A stretch of DNA of 38,541 nucleotides from Chloroflexota bacterium (lineage in GTDB: Bacteria; Chloroflexota; Dehalococcoidia; UBA2247; RBG-13-53-26). The stretch is taken from contig JAPLHP010000035.1 of NCBI GenBank assembly GCA_026389585.1, positions 1-38,541 on the forward strand, given 5' to 3'. Of this stretch, positions 7,364 through 15,347 are shown piece after piece; within the stretch, counting starts at the first letter, position 1; every line of letters starts with the position of its first letter. A program made the translations under genes and the position numbers. Below the pieces are notes generated by a model. It worked only from the letters and a program-made list of their open reading frames with translations, was not told the origin of the DNA and made no database searches.

Positions 7364-7897
7364 ATGACGGAGCAGACTCACAAAATCACCCAGGCTTTGG
7401 AGGCAGCACTCCAAATGGAGATCGAGGGAAAGCAATTCTATCAGAAATCGGCAGAGAAGAGCAGCAACCCGCTGTCCAGGAAGCTATTACAGCGTCTGGC
7501 CGCTGACGAAGATCTGCATGCCCAGAAGCTAAAAGAGGTACATGATGTAATCAAGGGCAATAAGGGATGGCCTGACAAGGAGACCAAATTCAAACATGAA
7601 ATAAGCCTGAGAAGCGTCTTCGATGAGGGCGTAGAGGATTTGGATGCCGAGCCTGCCAAGCCGACCGCCAGCGAACTGGAAGCGCTGAAGATGGCCATGA
7701 CTATGGAGGACAAGAGCTACAGCTTCTACAGGAGCCGCAACGAAGAAGCAGCCTCTCCTGCCGAGAAAGCCTTTTACCAGGCACTGAGTGCCGAGGAGAG
7801 AGTCCACTACCTTGCCCTGCTGGATGCCTACGACTACCTCTTGAACCCGCAGGGCTGGTTCACCAAGAAAGAGCGCTGGGGACTGGACGGAGGGTAA
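7364..7897 (+). CDS. Ferritin-like di-iron protein (rubrerythrin family, no rubredoxin domain)
   Basis: A 177-residue four-helix protein of the COG1633 type. Di-iron ligands are recognisable as Glu in MEIEGKQFY, E-D-L-H in helix 2, Glu in TMEDKSYSFY and E-E-R-V-H in helix 4. There is no C-terminal rubredoxin domain, unlike the rubrerythrin 1 kb upstream. The role is probably iron or peroxide handling. The ATG at 7364 has a strong GAGGAGG at 7344-7350, somewhat far (13 bases). The last residues (KKERWGLDGG) are typical of this group in strict anaerobes. It has its own 112-bp upstream gap and is followed by the CRP/FNR-type gene. Confidence 0.9.
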   Translation: MTEQTHKITQALEAALQMEIEGKQFYQKSAEKSSNPLSRKLLQRLAADEDLHAQKLKEVHDVIKGNKGWPDKETKFKHEISLRSVFDEGVEDLDAEPAKPTASELEALKMAMTMEDKSYSFYRSRNEEAASPAEKAFYQALSAEERVHYLALLDAYDYLLNPQGWFTKKERWGLDGG

Positions 7898-7984
7898 CCG
7901 AGCCAAGACAGAACCCACGTCATAGTAGAGTTATCTGAGTTTTCGGGCAAGATAGGGTGCTGGCCTAATCACCCTGGCATAGGA

Positions 7985-7990
7985 TATAAT
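7985..7990 (+). promoter_or_regulatory. Consensus -10 box of the CRP/FNR-type regulator gene
   Basis: A perfect TATAAT about 30 bp before the start codon at 8021, with no good -35 match at the usual distance. An activator, or the dyad just downstream, may set its strength. Confidence 0.5.
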
Positions 7991-8000
7991 CTTGCCTATC

Positions 8001-8016
8001 ATCGAGATGGTTCGAT
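8001..8016. promoter_or_regulatory. Operator-like dyad ATCGA-N6-TCGAT
   Basis: A perfect inverted repeat with 5-bp arms and a 6-bp spacer, the geometry of CRP-type sites. It lies between the TATAAT box and the ATG of the CRP/FNR-family gene, where a bound dimer would block early transcription. Negative autoregulation is inferred. Confidence 0.45.
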
Positions 8017-8020
8017 AAAA

Positions 8021-8710
8021 ATGGCTATAGAAATTGAGCTCCTGAAGTCCGTCCCGTATTTCTCCGGCTTACATCAGCCTGAACTGGAAGCCATCAAACG
8101 CCATGTATTCGAGCAGTCAGCCGAGAGGAACGACATGATAGTCCTGGAGGGTGAGCCTGCCGAAGCGGTGTATTGTGTGGTTTCCGGGGCAGTCAAGGTA
8201 TTCAAGACTTCTGTTGAAGGCAAGGAGCAGATTCTATGTATCATACGGCCCGGCGAGTCCTTCAATGATGTTGCCGTGTTCGATGGCGGGCCCAATCCTG
8301 CCAGTGCTATAGGCATGACCCCGGTCACCCTCTATGGCATAACCAGGGCTGACATGGAGTCCCTCTTGAGGGAGCATCCAGCCATCGCTAACAACGTGAT
8401 AAAGGTTCTATCGAAGAAGGTTCGCCACTTTGTCTCTCTGGTCGAAGACCTCTCCTTCCGGCACGTAACCAGTAGGATAGCCAAGCTCCTTCTGGAATAT
8501 GCTACAAACCATGCGGTGCAGGACGAAGAACCACAAGCCAGACCCAAGCTCACCCAGCAAGAGATGGCAGCCATGGTGGGAACAGCCCGGGAGGTGGTCG
8601 GCAGGTCACTCAAAGCCTTGGAGGAGAGCGGCGCTATCAGGATGGACCGACACCGCATTGTGATCACCAACAAGAAAGTACTCGAGGAGGCGAGTGGGGT
8701 GACCGAGTGA
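8021..8710 (+). CDS. CRP/FNR-family transcriptional regulator
   Basis: A 229-residue dimeric DNA-binding regulator. Residues ~10-125 form a cyclic-nucleotide-binding-like beta-roll (VVSGAVKVFKTS, RPGESFNDVAVFDGG), followed by the long dimer helix and a winged helix-turn-helix at ~150-225 with the family hallmark LTQQEMAAMVGTAREVVGRS. The beta-roll lacks the Arg that binds the cAMP phosphate (N-P-A-S-A in place of R-x-A), and the N-terminus lacks FNR's cysteine set, so neither cAMP nor an FNR-type Fe-S cluster is the likely signal. It sits between ferritin-like and ferredoxin genes, so redox or oxidative-stress control is the best guess. An inverted repeat just upstream may be its own binding site. 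Confidence 0.92.
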   Translation: MAIEIELLKSVPYFSGLHQPELEAIKRHVFEQSAERNDMIVLEGEPAEAVYCVVSGAVKVFKTSVEGKEQILCIIRPGESFNDVAVFDGGPNPASAIGMTPVTLYGITRADMESLLREHPAIANNVIKVLSKKVRHFVSLVEDLSFRHVTSRIAKLLLEYATNHAVQDEEPQARPKLTQQEMAAMVGTAREVVGRSLKALEESGAIRMDRHRIVITNKKVLEEASGVTE

Positions 8711-8755
8711 TTTGGCGACAAAGGTCACATACCGTAAATTGATGGGAGTGGTAAC

Positions 8756-9004
8756 ATGAGTTTGCATGCGAGGTTCTCTATGTTTGAAATGCCCATCATA
8801 AACCGCGAGCTGTGCAATGGGTGCGGGCTATGCCTCAGTGTGTGTGAGTGCGGGGCCCTTGCCCTTGTGGGCAACATAATCAGGATTGTCGATACAGACG
8901 AGTGCGGCTATTGCACAGAATGTGAATCTGTATGCCCCACCGGAGCCATCCAGTGTCCCTATGAGATAGTCATCGAGGAAAGCTACGAGATAAACCTGGA
9001 GTAA
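8756..9004 (+). CDS. 2[4Fe-4S] ferredoxin
   Basis: A small cytoplasmic electron carrier of 82 residues with two cluster-binding motifs, C-N-G-C-G-L-C-x3-C and C-G-Y-C-T-E-C-x3-C-P. In the first, the fourth cysteine is followed by E-C-G in place of the usual proline. The strand between the motifs is short, as in clostridial ferredoxins. The ATG at 8756 lies 7 bases from GGGAG (8744-8748); internal ATGs at 8780 and 8789 would give a more usual short N-terminus. It follows the regulator by 45 bases on the same strand. It could feed electrons to the rubrerythrin or flavoprotein nearby, though nothing in the sequence proves a partner. Confidence 0.9.
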   Translation: MSLHARFSMFEMPIINRELCNGCGLCLSVCECGALALVGNIIRIVDTDECGYCTECESVCPTGAIQCPYEIVIEESYEINLE

Positions 9005-9484
9005 CACTACCACAACCCCTAGAACAGCCTCAGATACCTCGTTTTGGATTGCCAGCAGAGCAATTGACTGACAATTGAGCCAAAGCCGAAGAATCCCGCG
9101 AATACTCCAACACCCCCTCCACTACCACCTGGCATCTGTGACAACTATAACGCCGAGCACTGCGAGCGCGCCCAGCAGCGGGGCGCTGGCGGGTCGTGGT
9201 GGGGAGGTGCAGGGTCGTTCTCCCGTTCCTGGTGGAAGGGGCGAGTGCCCCCAGGGCAGGAGCAGGTGGTGGGTGGAGTGGGGAGGTGGGGCAGGCTGAC
9301 AGGCACGCAGGGACGGCTGATAGCAGAACCGCAGCTCGGCGGGTGGGAAGAGACCGCAGACGAATTTGACCATTGACCTTGACTCCCTACTACCCCCAGT
9401 CGTATGATTTGCCCAGCCACTCCAGCAGTATAAAAGGGAATTTTAGGCAACTTAAGAGAATCGCCCAGTATTACAGGATAACCG
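9005..9484. repeat. Gene-free gap with G-rich dispersed repeat
   Basis: I see no supported gene; open frames here follow from G-rich composition. From 9216 to 9365 lies a ~150-bp element starting CGTTCTCCCGTTCCTGGTGG and containing the hairpin GGGGC-GAGT-GCCCC. It recurs with few changes at 10223-10382 on the other side of the small gene at 9485. Confidence 0.75.
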
Positions 9485-10003
9485 ATGACATCCTATGAGG
9501 TGCTCTCACTCATTATATCTCTAGGCGGTTTCACGACGGTGATTGTGACCCTAGTATTCTTAACACGCCAGACACGAGAGGCGACAACCCAAACGAAATA
9601 TCTGGCTGAGTCTTTGAAGAGTAGCGCATACGCGAGCGTCGCTGACCAGATGCTTAGGGTTGACGAAGTCTTCATAAGGTACCCGGAACTGCGTCCTTAC
9701 TTCTATTTAGGGAAGTTCATAAGCGAGAACGACGCTCAGTATAACAGGGCCGTGGCTATGGCGGAACTTATCCTGGATCTACACTATTCCGTCTTGGTAC
9801 AATCGGACCACTTCCCGCAGGCATGGCCACACCAATGGTGGAAAGTGTATGTAGTGGACAGCTTCGCTAGCAGCCCAATACTGTGCGAGCACCTCAATGC
9901 CCTCAAGAATTGGTACACAGATGAAATGATAGCATTGATGCGAGAAGGAGAAGCACAGCGGCTGCAGAAGAGTGCGCGGGGCGAAAAGCAAGAGGTGGCC
10001 TAA
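9485..10003 (+). CDS. Hypothetical protein with one N-terminal membrane segment
   Basis: A 172-residue protein I do not recognise by name. Residues ~4-26 form a hydrophobic segment (VLSLIISLGGFTTVIVTLVF) with a basic following turn, so it is probably a membrane-anchored protein with a cytoplasmic helical part. The remainder is helix-rich with aromatic and charged residues (HQWWKVYVVDSF, LKNWYTDEMIALM) and has no catalytic motif I can name. Similar single-TM proteins of unknown role are scattered in many bacteria. It is bracketed by near-identical direct repeats (9216-9365 and 10223-10382), which suggests it was inserted or rearranged as a unit. Base composition is less G-rich than the flanks. 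Confidence 0.7.
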   Translation: MTSYEVLSLIISLGGFTTVIVTLVFLTRQTREATTQTKYLAESLKSSAYASVADQMLRVDEVFIRYPELRPYFYLGKFISENDAQYNRAVAMAELILDLHYSVLVQSDHFPQAWPHQWWKVYVVDSFASSPILCEHLNALKNWYTDEMIALMREGEAQRLQKSARGEKQEVA

Positions 10004-10443
10004 CCCGTCAGTCCAAGCCGACGCTGGGGCTCAGCGTGAACTCAAGTGAACGTGGTGCTAGCTCAGCGCCGCTGAGCGCGGGCGTTAGATTGCTTCCCTG
10101 TCCCATGTCGTTCAATTCACAACTTCAAACATGAAGAGCAACTGTCCATTTGGTCACCCAACCTCAGCCTGGATATGAAGGGGAGGCACTACGCCCAGGT
10201 TGCGATGACCACGGCATCGGGACGTTCTCCCGTTCCTGGTGGAAGGGGCGACTGCCCCCAGGGCAGGAGCAGGTGGGGGGTGGAGTGGGGAGGTGGGGCA
10301 GGATGACAGGCAGGGACGGGTGATAGCTGATAGCTCGTAGCTCATCCTTCTGCGGAAGGGGTGGGAAGAGCCCACAGACGATTGCGCGATAGAAAAGGGG
10401 TGGACATCGCTGCCCACCCCATTAGAGGCTTCTGTAGATTGCC
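10004..10443. repeat. Gene-free gap: second copy of G-rich repeat plus other modules
   Basis: The region is made of repeat modules. CACCCAACCTCAGCCTGGAT at 10155 returns near 14941. GCCCAGGTTGCGATGACCAC near 10193 returns near 14113. The G-rich 150-bp element lies at 10223-10382. GATAGCTGATAGCTC-type simple repeats lie at 10322-10343, and the CCTTC-TGCG-GAAGG hairpin at 10343-10359. No gene is seen. Confidence 0.75.
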
Positions 10444-13400
10444 CTAGTTCTGAGCCCTAGGCCTTCTGCGGAGGAAGTAAGTCAGGATTCCAGCTCCGGC
10501 AACCGCAGCGGCTCCTGCCCCGACGACAATCCAAATCCAGGAGGGCAGGCCTTCTTCTTTTGCGGTAGCTGATAGAAACTCATCATGGCTAAGCTCAGCA
10601 CCCACAGTAATGCTCTTGTCAATAGTGCCATCGCCATTGGAGTCTATTTGGACAGTGACACCTTTGTTGCCCTGAGCAAGTGCATCCCAGTCGACGGCGT
10701 ATTCGTGGATTGCATTGGCCGATATGGGAGTATCGGTCGTGGTGAAAGTCAGGACTCCTTCTTTCGTAGCTCGAATGACACAGAACCCATATACCCCATC
10801 CTCTGTACCTACCACAGTATATCTGCAGGAGTCCGTGGCAGGGTAGATCAGGATAGTGCCGTCGTTGTAGGCCGAGCCAGGAATGTCCAGTTTTGTCTCT
10901 CCGTTCACCACGCCAGCAACCCTTCCTTGGGAATCGTACACCCTGATCTCTCCAGGGCTGTGAATGATCACAGCATCCAGTTTGCCCGTTACAGCCTCCA
11001 GCAGCTTCTCCAGTATCTGTTGAGTCAAGCTTGGCTCGACGGGGCCAACATGTGGGTCAACTGGCTCAGAACGGAAGCTGAACAGTTTGGTCTCTATGGG
11101 GGGCCAGCCTAACTTGGCCGTGAATCCTTGTAGAACAATGTTGACCGTATCCGTTCCTTTGACTTGAATACCCTGGAAAGTACCTTCGTCAAATGTGCGC
11201 GTTGTATTCCCAGAGAAGATTCCGATGGGTGACTTCAAGGAGAAAGGAGACTGGTAGACCTGCTCCGTATGCGGACCCCATGTACTGAGATAGTCGAGGA
11301 AATCAATTACGGGCATTACCCCAATGGGATACTGATACTGCCAGACAACGATATTGGGGACGAAGACTCCCACGAAACCCTCAGCCTCGACATCAAGCTT
11401 TGATATCATGTAGATATCGTCACCGCCGGATTGCTCAATCCAGTTGTAGGTGAAAGTGGCTCTAGCCAGCACCGGCGGATCAGAGATTTCAACTGATTTC
11501 TCCAATGGTTTCACAGCGATTCCGACGGTGTCGGTGGCAGTGGCTCCGCTGCTGTCTGTCACTGTCAAGGTGGCGGTATAAGTCTTCGGTTGGTTTGCGG
11601 CTCCTCTGAAGCGATGGCTCACTTCTTTGCCTGTCTGTGTTGCCCCATCGCCGAAATCCCATTGATAGGTGGCGATTGTCCCATCAGGGTCATGCGAACC
11701 AGAGGCATCGAACGACACAACGTCGCCTGAGGATACCGACTGGTCTGCTCCGGCGTTAGCTACAGGCGAGGGCACTACAACGCATGCCGCCCCATCCCAT
11801 CCAGAACTGTCTTCCCATCCCCACATAGCGTTGGAGAACTCGTCATTCCCGTAGTATATTTTGTGGCCGTAACTTGTCCCAGGATCATTGCAGATTATGT
11901 CCGTGTCAGAATAGCCCGTCACTACAAGCCAGTGTCCGTTGGCGGAGTAGTCTCTATCAATAGTATGCCAGGCGGCGTCGTTGCCGAGGTAATCGCCGGT
12001 AAGCTTTCCAGCCACCGCAACAATAACCGGGTGACCTTTGCCAATCTCTTGTTTGACCTTGGCAATGTCCCATCTATCCGTTTCGTAGCTATACGTAAAG
12101 CCACCATATCCCTGGGCCAGTGCCTCAAGCCTCTTCCCGGTATGGTCTGTGAAATACCCATTGTAGTTATCTACCGGGTCTCCATATTTTGTGTAGAGCC
12201 AGTCATCTATGTCTTTGATCCCCTGCTCAGTCGGCACAGTTCCGTTCCAGTAGCAGAAAACCATTAGAGATGAGGCCTGCCCACAATTCTTGGTTTCTGT
12301 CCAATTGTCGCCAGGTGGGAACTGTGTTATGAACCGCACATCCAGGTTCACAAGCTGCGGAGCATTCCCCGTGATGAAAGTTGTCTCTGCTGACCAGTCT
12401 GACCAATCACCCTGATTGTCCTGATATCTCACATGCCAGTAGTAGGTGGTAGAGTAGGTCAACTTGCCTGATGGAACGGTGATGCTGGTGAGATTGGATG
12501 TGTCAGATCCGCTGCCGAAAGCGGGGCTAGAGTAGCTGCCAGAGCTCGTTCTGACCTGCCACTGCGAAGCAGCATGAGTATCCCCGGCGTCTGGGTCGGA
12601 GGAAGCTGATGATTGCAGGGTTGTGGTAAGGCTCACGCCTGTGGCCCCATTTGCCGGGGAGACGTTGCTCGGCTGCTTGGGCGACTGGTTAGCTGTATCC
12701 CAGGATACTGTAACCCCTCTCCCTTGCAGCGCGGGAATGCAGGTATTGATAGAGTTGCTATTCAATGGATTTCCCGGCAGATTAACAGTGTCTCCTGATG
12801 CGATCCCTGGGTTGCTGACCAGGGGCTCGATGTCACTTATCTGGTTGGCGCCAAGGTTCAGGGCCGTCAGGTTGGTGAGGCCGGAAAGCGGTGAGATGTC
12901 GCTTATCTGGTTGCCGCTAAGCTCCAGGTACTCCAGGCTGGTGAGGCCGGAAAGCGGTGAGATGTCGCTTATCTGGTTGTCCCAAAGGCCCAGGCTCGTC
13001 AGGCTGGTGCAATGCGCCAGTCCAGCGAGGTTCGTGATACCACATTCATGAGCATCGAAATCAGTGAGACCAACGAGATCAGATTCATAGATATCTCCCG
13101 CGGGCTTTCCTATTGCCTCCCTTATCGCAGCCTCGAGGTTCGGGTCGGGGAAAGAGACTACCGAATCGGCCTTGGTGGTGAAAGATGTCTCTGCCGACCA
13201 GGTTGACCAATCACCATGATTGTCCTGATATCTCACACGCCAGCAGTAGGCGGTAGAGTAGGTCAGCTTCCCTGACGGCACGCTGATGCTCGTGAGATTT
13301 GGTGTGCCTGTGACGTTGTCATAGACTGGGCTATTGTAGCTGCCAGCACCAGTTCTTATTTGCCACTGCGATGCTGCATGGGTATCACTGATATCTGGGT

Positions 13401-13947
13401 CGGAGAAGGTTGACGATTGCAGCGTTGGCATCAGACTGACACCTGTAGCTGCGCTTGACGGAGAGACGTTGCTCGGCTGGATGGGAGGCTGGTTGGGGGT
13501 AGCGGTTCCCAGATTCCATTTGGCGAGCTCGATCTCTAAACCCGCGGCCACCACGGTGCCATCGGACTTCAGGCCCACCGTGTAATCATATCCTGCGGCC
13601 ACCTGCTGGATGCCACTCCAGGAGCCTACGTTGCACTGACCAAATTGGTTGTAGCCCACGGCCACTACCGTTCCGTCGGACTTCAGGCCCACCGTGTGAT
13701 TATATCCAGCGGCCACCATGGGGGTCACGGGCGAATCAGCAGACACCACATCCCCAGAAGGAAGTACGGAAAGAAGGGGAACGAAAATGAGTGTGGCCAG
13801 GAGAAGGCCCGTGAGTATTCTGCTAGCACCACCGCGTGAGAAACCGCCTCTGGAGATGAGGCTGCTGCAGAATCTCTTGTCGAATGGCCAACGAAGCCAA
13901 AAGAAAAGCGAATACCCTGGACAGCCGATAGATCGTGTTCTGCTCAT
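10444..13947 (-). CDS. Giant surface protein: RCC1, Fn3-like, LRR, C39-type protease, PKD, C-terminal anchor
   Basis: A 1167-residue exported protein. A long basic N-terminus leads to a hydrophobic export segment (~44-65). In order follow two RCC1-type repeats (~76-130, VAAGYxxTVGLKSDGTVVA), an Fn3-like domain (HAASQWQ...WRVRYQDNHGDWS), three internalin-type leucine-rich repeats of 22 residues (~310-380), a second copy of the Fn3-like domain, a papain-like C39-type cysteine protease with Cys555 (N-C-G-Q-A-S) and His672 (G-H-W-L-V-V-T-G), a PKD domain (~730-815), an unrecognised ~150-residue part, and a C-terminal module ending in GLPSWIWIVVGAG, a membrane helix and an RRR tail. The start ATG (13947) follows a run of eight G. 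The C-terminal module is shared with the protein at 35832. It probably sits on the cell surface and degrades or binds proteins or glycans; the exact role is unknown. Confidence 0.85.
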   Translation of the reverse strand: MSRTRSIGCPGYSLFFWLRWPFDKRFCSSLISRGGFSRGGASRILTGLLLATLIFVPLLSVLPSGDVVSADSPVTPMVAAGYNHTVGLKSDGTVVAVGYNQFGQCNVGSWSGIQQVAAGYDYTVGLKSDGTVVAAGLEIELAKWNLGTATPNQPPIQPSNVSPSSAATGVSLMPTLQSSTFSDPDISDTHAASQWQIRTGAGSYNSPVYDNVTGTPNLTSISVPSGKLTYSTAYCWRVRYQDNHGDWSTWSAETSFTTKADSVVSFPDPNLEAAIREAIGKPAGDIYESDLVGLTDFDAHECGITNLAGLAHCTSLTSLGLWDNQISDISPLSGLTSLEYLELSGNQISDISPLSGLTNLTALNLGANQISDIEPLVSNPGIASGDTVNLPGNPLNSNSINTCIPALQGRGVTVSWDTANQSPKQPSNVSPANGATGVSLTTTLQSSASSDPDAGDTHAASQWQVRTSSGSYSSPAFGSGSDTSNLTSITVPSGKLTYSTTYYWHVRYQDNQGDWSDWSAETTFITGNAPQLVNLDVRFITQFPPGDNWTETKNCGQASSLMVFCYWNGTVPTEQGIKDIDDWLYTKYGDPVDNYNGYFTDHTGKRLEALAQGYGGFTYSYETDRWDIAKVKQEIGKGHPVIVAVAGKLTGDYLGNDAAWHTIDRDYSANGHWLVVTGYSDTDIICNDPGTSYGHKIYYGNDEFSNAMWGWEDSSGWDGAACVVVPSPVANAGADQSVSSGDVVSFDASGSHDPDGTIATYQWDFGDGATQTGKEVSHRFRGAANQPKTYTATLTVTDSSGATATDTVGIAVKPLEKSVEISDPPVLARATFTYNWIEQSGGDDIYMISKLDVEAEGFVGVFVPNIVVWQYQYPIGVMPVIDFLDYLSTWGPHTEQVYQSPFSLKSPIGIFSGNTTRTFDEGTFQGIQVKGTDTVNIVLQGFTAKLGWPPIETKLFSFRSEPVDPHVGPVEPSLTQQILEKLLEAVTGKLDAVIIHSPGEIRVYDSQGRVAGVVNGETKLDIPGSAYNDGTILIYPATDSCRYTVVGTEDGVYGFCVIRATKEGVLTFTTTDTPISANAIHEYAVDWDALAQGNKGVTVQIDSNGDGTIDKSITVGAELSHDEFLSATAKEEGLPSWIWIVVGAGAAAVAGAGILTYFLRRRPRAQN

Positions 13948-14429
13948 GTCCCCCCCCTTACGAGTATCCTTGCCCGACCCCGCTCGGGCAGTTGTTATCG
14001 AAAGGCTCTATAGATGTATATTCGTGAAGTCACTTCGGAAGCTATCATAATTTGGCGGGGGTTGTCAAAGCCTGAGCGCGCGCGGTCGGGTGGGGTGGAG
14101 GGCGGGGGCTAGGCCCAGGTTGCGATGACCACGGCATCGGTAGTGTGTGTTGCGTTGAATGATGCCACGGCGCAGTAGTTTCCCACGGTGCAATCACCTG
14201 CTGGGATAGTGATAGCTGATGGCTCATAGCTCATAGCAGAGATTGCTTCGTCATCCTTCTGCGGAAGGATGGCTCATGTCTGATAGCCCATAGCTCATGG
14301 GGGACTGGATTCCCGCTCCCCGTTTGCACGAGGACAAGCTTCGCGGGAATGACATTGGCCTCTCTACTGAGATTGCTTCGTCGCTGCACTCCTCGCAAAG
14401 ACACTCGGCTTCTGGGTCAGGTCTTCCTC
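13948..14429. repeat. Upstream region of the giant surface gene plus repeat modules
   Basis: Next to the gene is a GC hairpin (GCCCGA 13972-13977 / TCGGGC 13984-13989) and an imperfect dyad GAAGT-C-ACTTC (14026-14036). Repeats follow: GCCCAGGTTGCGATGACCAC near 14113 (shared with 10193), GATAGCTGATGGCTCATAGC-type repeats, the hairpin CATCCTTC-TGCG-GAAGGATG (14252-14271), and a 62-bp element at 14293-14354 containing ATTCCCGC ... GCGGGAAT that returns at 15066-15129. No gene is seen. Confidence 0.7.
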
Positions 14430-14873
14430 CTAAGCCTTCGCTGTTGGCCTTATCAGGGTTGAGAGTTGAGGAAGGCCTCTAAAAGAGATGTGTTCTGTTG
14501 CCGTAACAACCTTCATGTTCCTTATATGCATAACAGTGACACCGTCATACTGGAACTCCTTCCCTTGCTTATCGGTTTCCCAACAAGTCCAGTCAACCAT
14601 GACAACCATGTTTGGACTCGGCAGACACGTGCCACTCATGCACACATTCTTTGTAACCAGCTTCCTCTTAGGGAATTCCTGCTCCCATTTGTGAAACCAG
14701 TCTGCCGCGGCTTTCTTGCCTTTAATGGTCTGCCCGACACCGAGTTCTGAAGTGCAATCCCAGACAGCATCATCGGCCCGCTGCTTGAGCAAGGCATCAG
14801 TGTCAATGTGATCCTGGCTCATCCCAGCAAAGCCCGAGCGCACATTCCTCTTAGCCATCATAGATGCAATCAT
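14430..14873 (-). CDS. NTF2/SnoaL-like small protein
   Basis: A 147-residue cone-fold (NTF2-like) protein judged from its pattern: an N-terminal helical stretch, then TIKGKKAAADWFHKWEQEFP, VVMVDWTCWETD and a sheet-forming end with VTVMHIRNMKVV, typical of ketosteroid-isomerase/SnoaL relatives of the polyketide-cyclase type. No specific catalytic residues can be assigned. The ATG at 14873 has GGAGGG about 9 bases upstream; a later ATG (14858) is also possible. It lies alone between two clusters of dispersed repeats, with no obvious partner gene, so it is probably an accessory gene. Confidence 0.75.
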   Translation of the reverse strand: MIASMMAKRNVRSGFAGMSQDHIDTDALLKQRADDAVWDCTSELGVGQTIKGKKAAADWFHKWEQEFPKRKLVTKNVCMSGTCLPSPNMVVMVDWTCWETDKQGKEFQYDGVTVMHIRNMKVVTATEHISFRGLPQLSTLIRPTAKA

Positions 14874-15347
14874 TTTACTTACCCTCCTTTATTCTTGCCG
14901 CGGAATGGCTGCATAGAACCATTCCTTGGCGACATTATACCACCCAACCTCAGCTTGGATACAAGGGCTTGTTGGGATGGCGGGGCAGGATGGCAGGCAG
15001 GCAGGGACGGCTGGTAGCTCATGGCCAATGGCTCATAGTTGATAGTTGATAGCTCATAGTTCATGGCTCATGGGGGACTGGATTCCCGCTCCCCGTGTGC
15101 ACGAGGACAAGCTTCCGCGGGAATGACATACGGGTCGGGTCGTCCTTCTGCGGAAGGATGGGTGATAGCTCATAGCTCATGGCTGATAGCTGATAGCAGA
15201 GATTGCTTCGTCGTCGTTCTGCGGAAGGACGACCCGACGCTCTTGGGTGTCATTCTGAGCACAGCGAAGAATCTCTATTGTTACCCTGACTTGTGCCACC
15301 AGGCAGTAGTCAGGGCGAGTTTCGGAACAGATATGGGGTGATCGCAG
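14874..15347. repeat. Gene-free gap densely packed with dispersed repeats
   Basis: It contains CACCCAACCTCAGCTTGGAT near 14941, TAGCTCATAGTTCATGGCTC-type runs (15015-15070), the ATTCCCGC/GCGGGAAT element (15066-15129), hairpins of the CCTTCTGCGGAAGG type at 15141-15160 and 15211-15232, and at 15247-15334 the diverged copy of the 90-bp module of 2330-2421. No gene is seen. It also separates the hemW end of the housekeeping operon from the accessory region. Confidence 0.75.

Noticed and set aside
9075-9299. A 74-codon frame in the G-rich gap
   Set aside because: It runs through the dispersed repeat at 9216, which is present also in a non-coding setting at 10223.
10444-10540. LPxTG sortase signal at the C-terminus (GLPSW)
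   Set aside because: LPSW lacks the T-G of LPxTG and is not kept in the 32213 protein (LAGW); a different kind of anchor is more likely.
13972-14036. GCCCGA/TCGGGC hairpin and GAAGT-C-ACTTC as a CRP-type site
   Set aside because: The half-site spacing is wrong for a CRP dimer and the hairpin is followed by no T-run; kept only as a note in the region entry.
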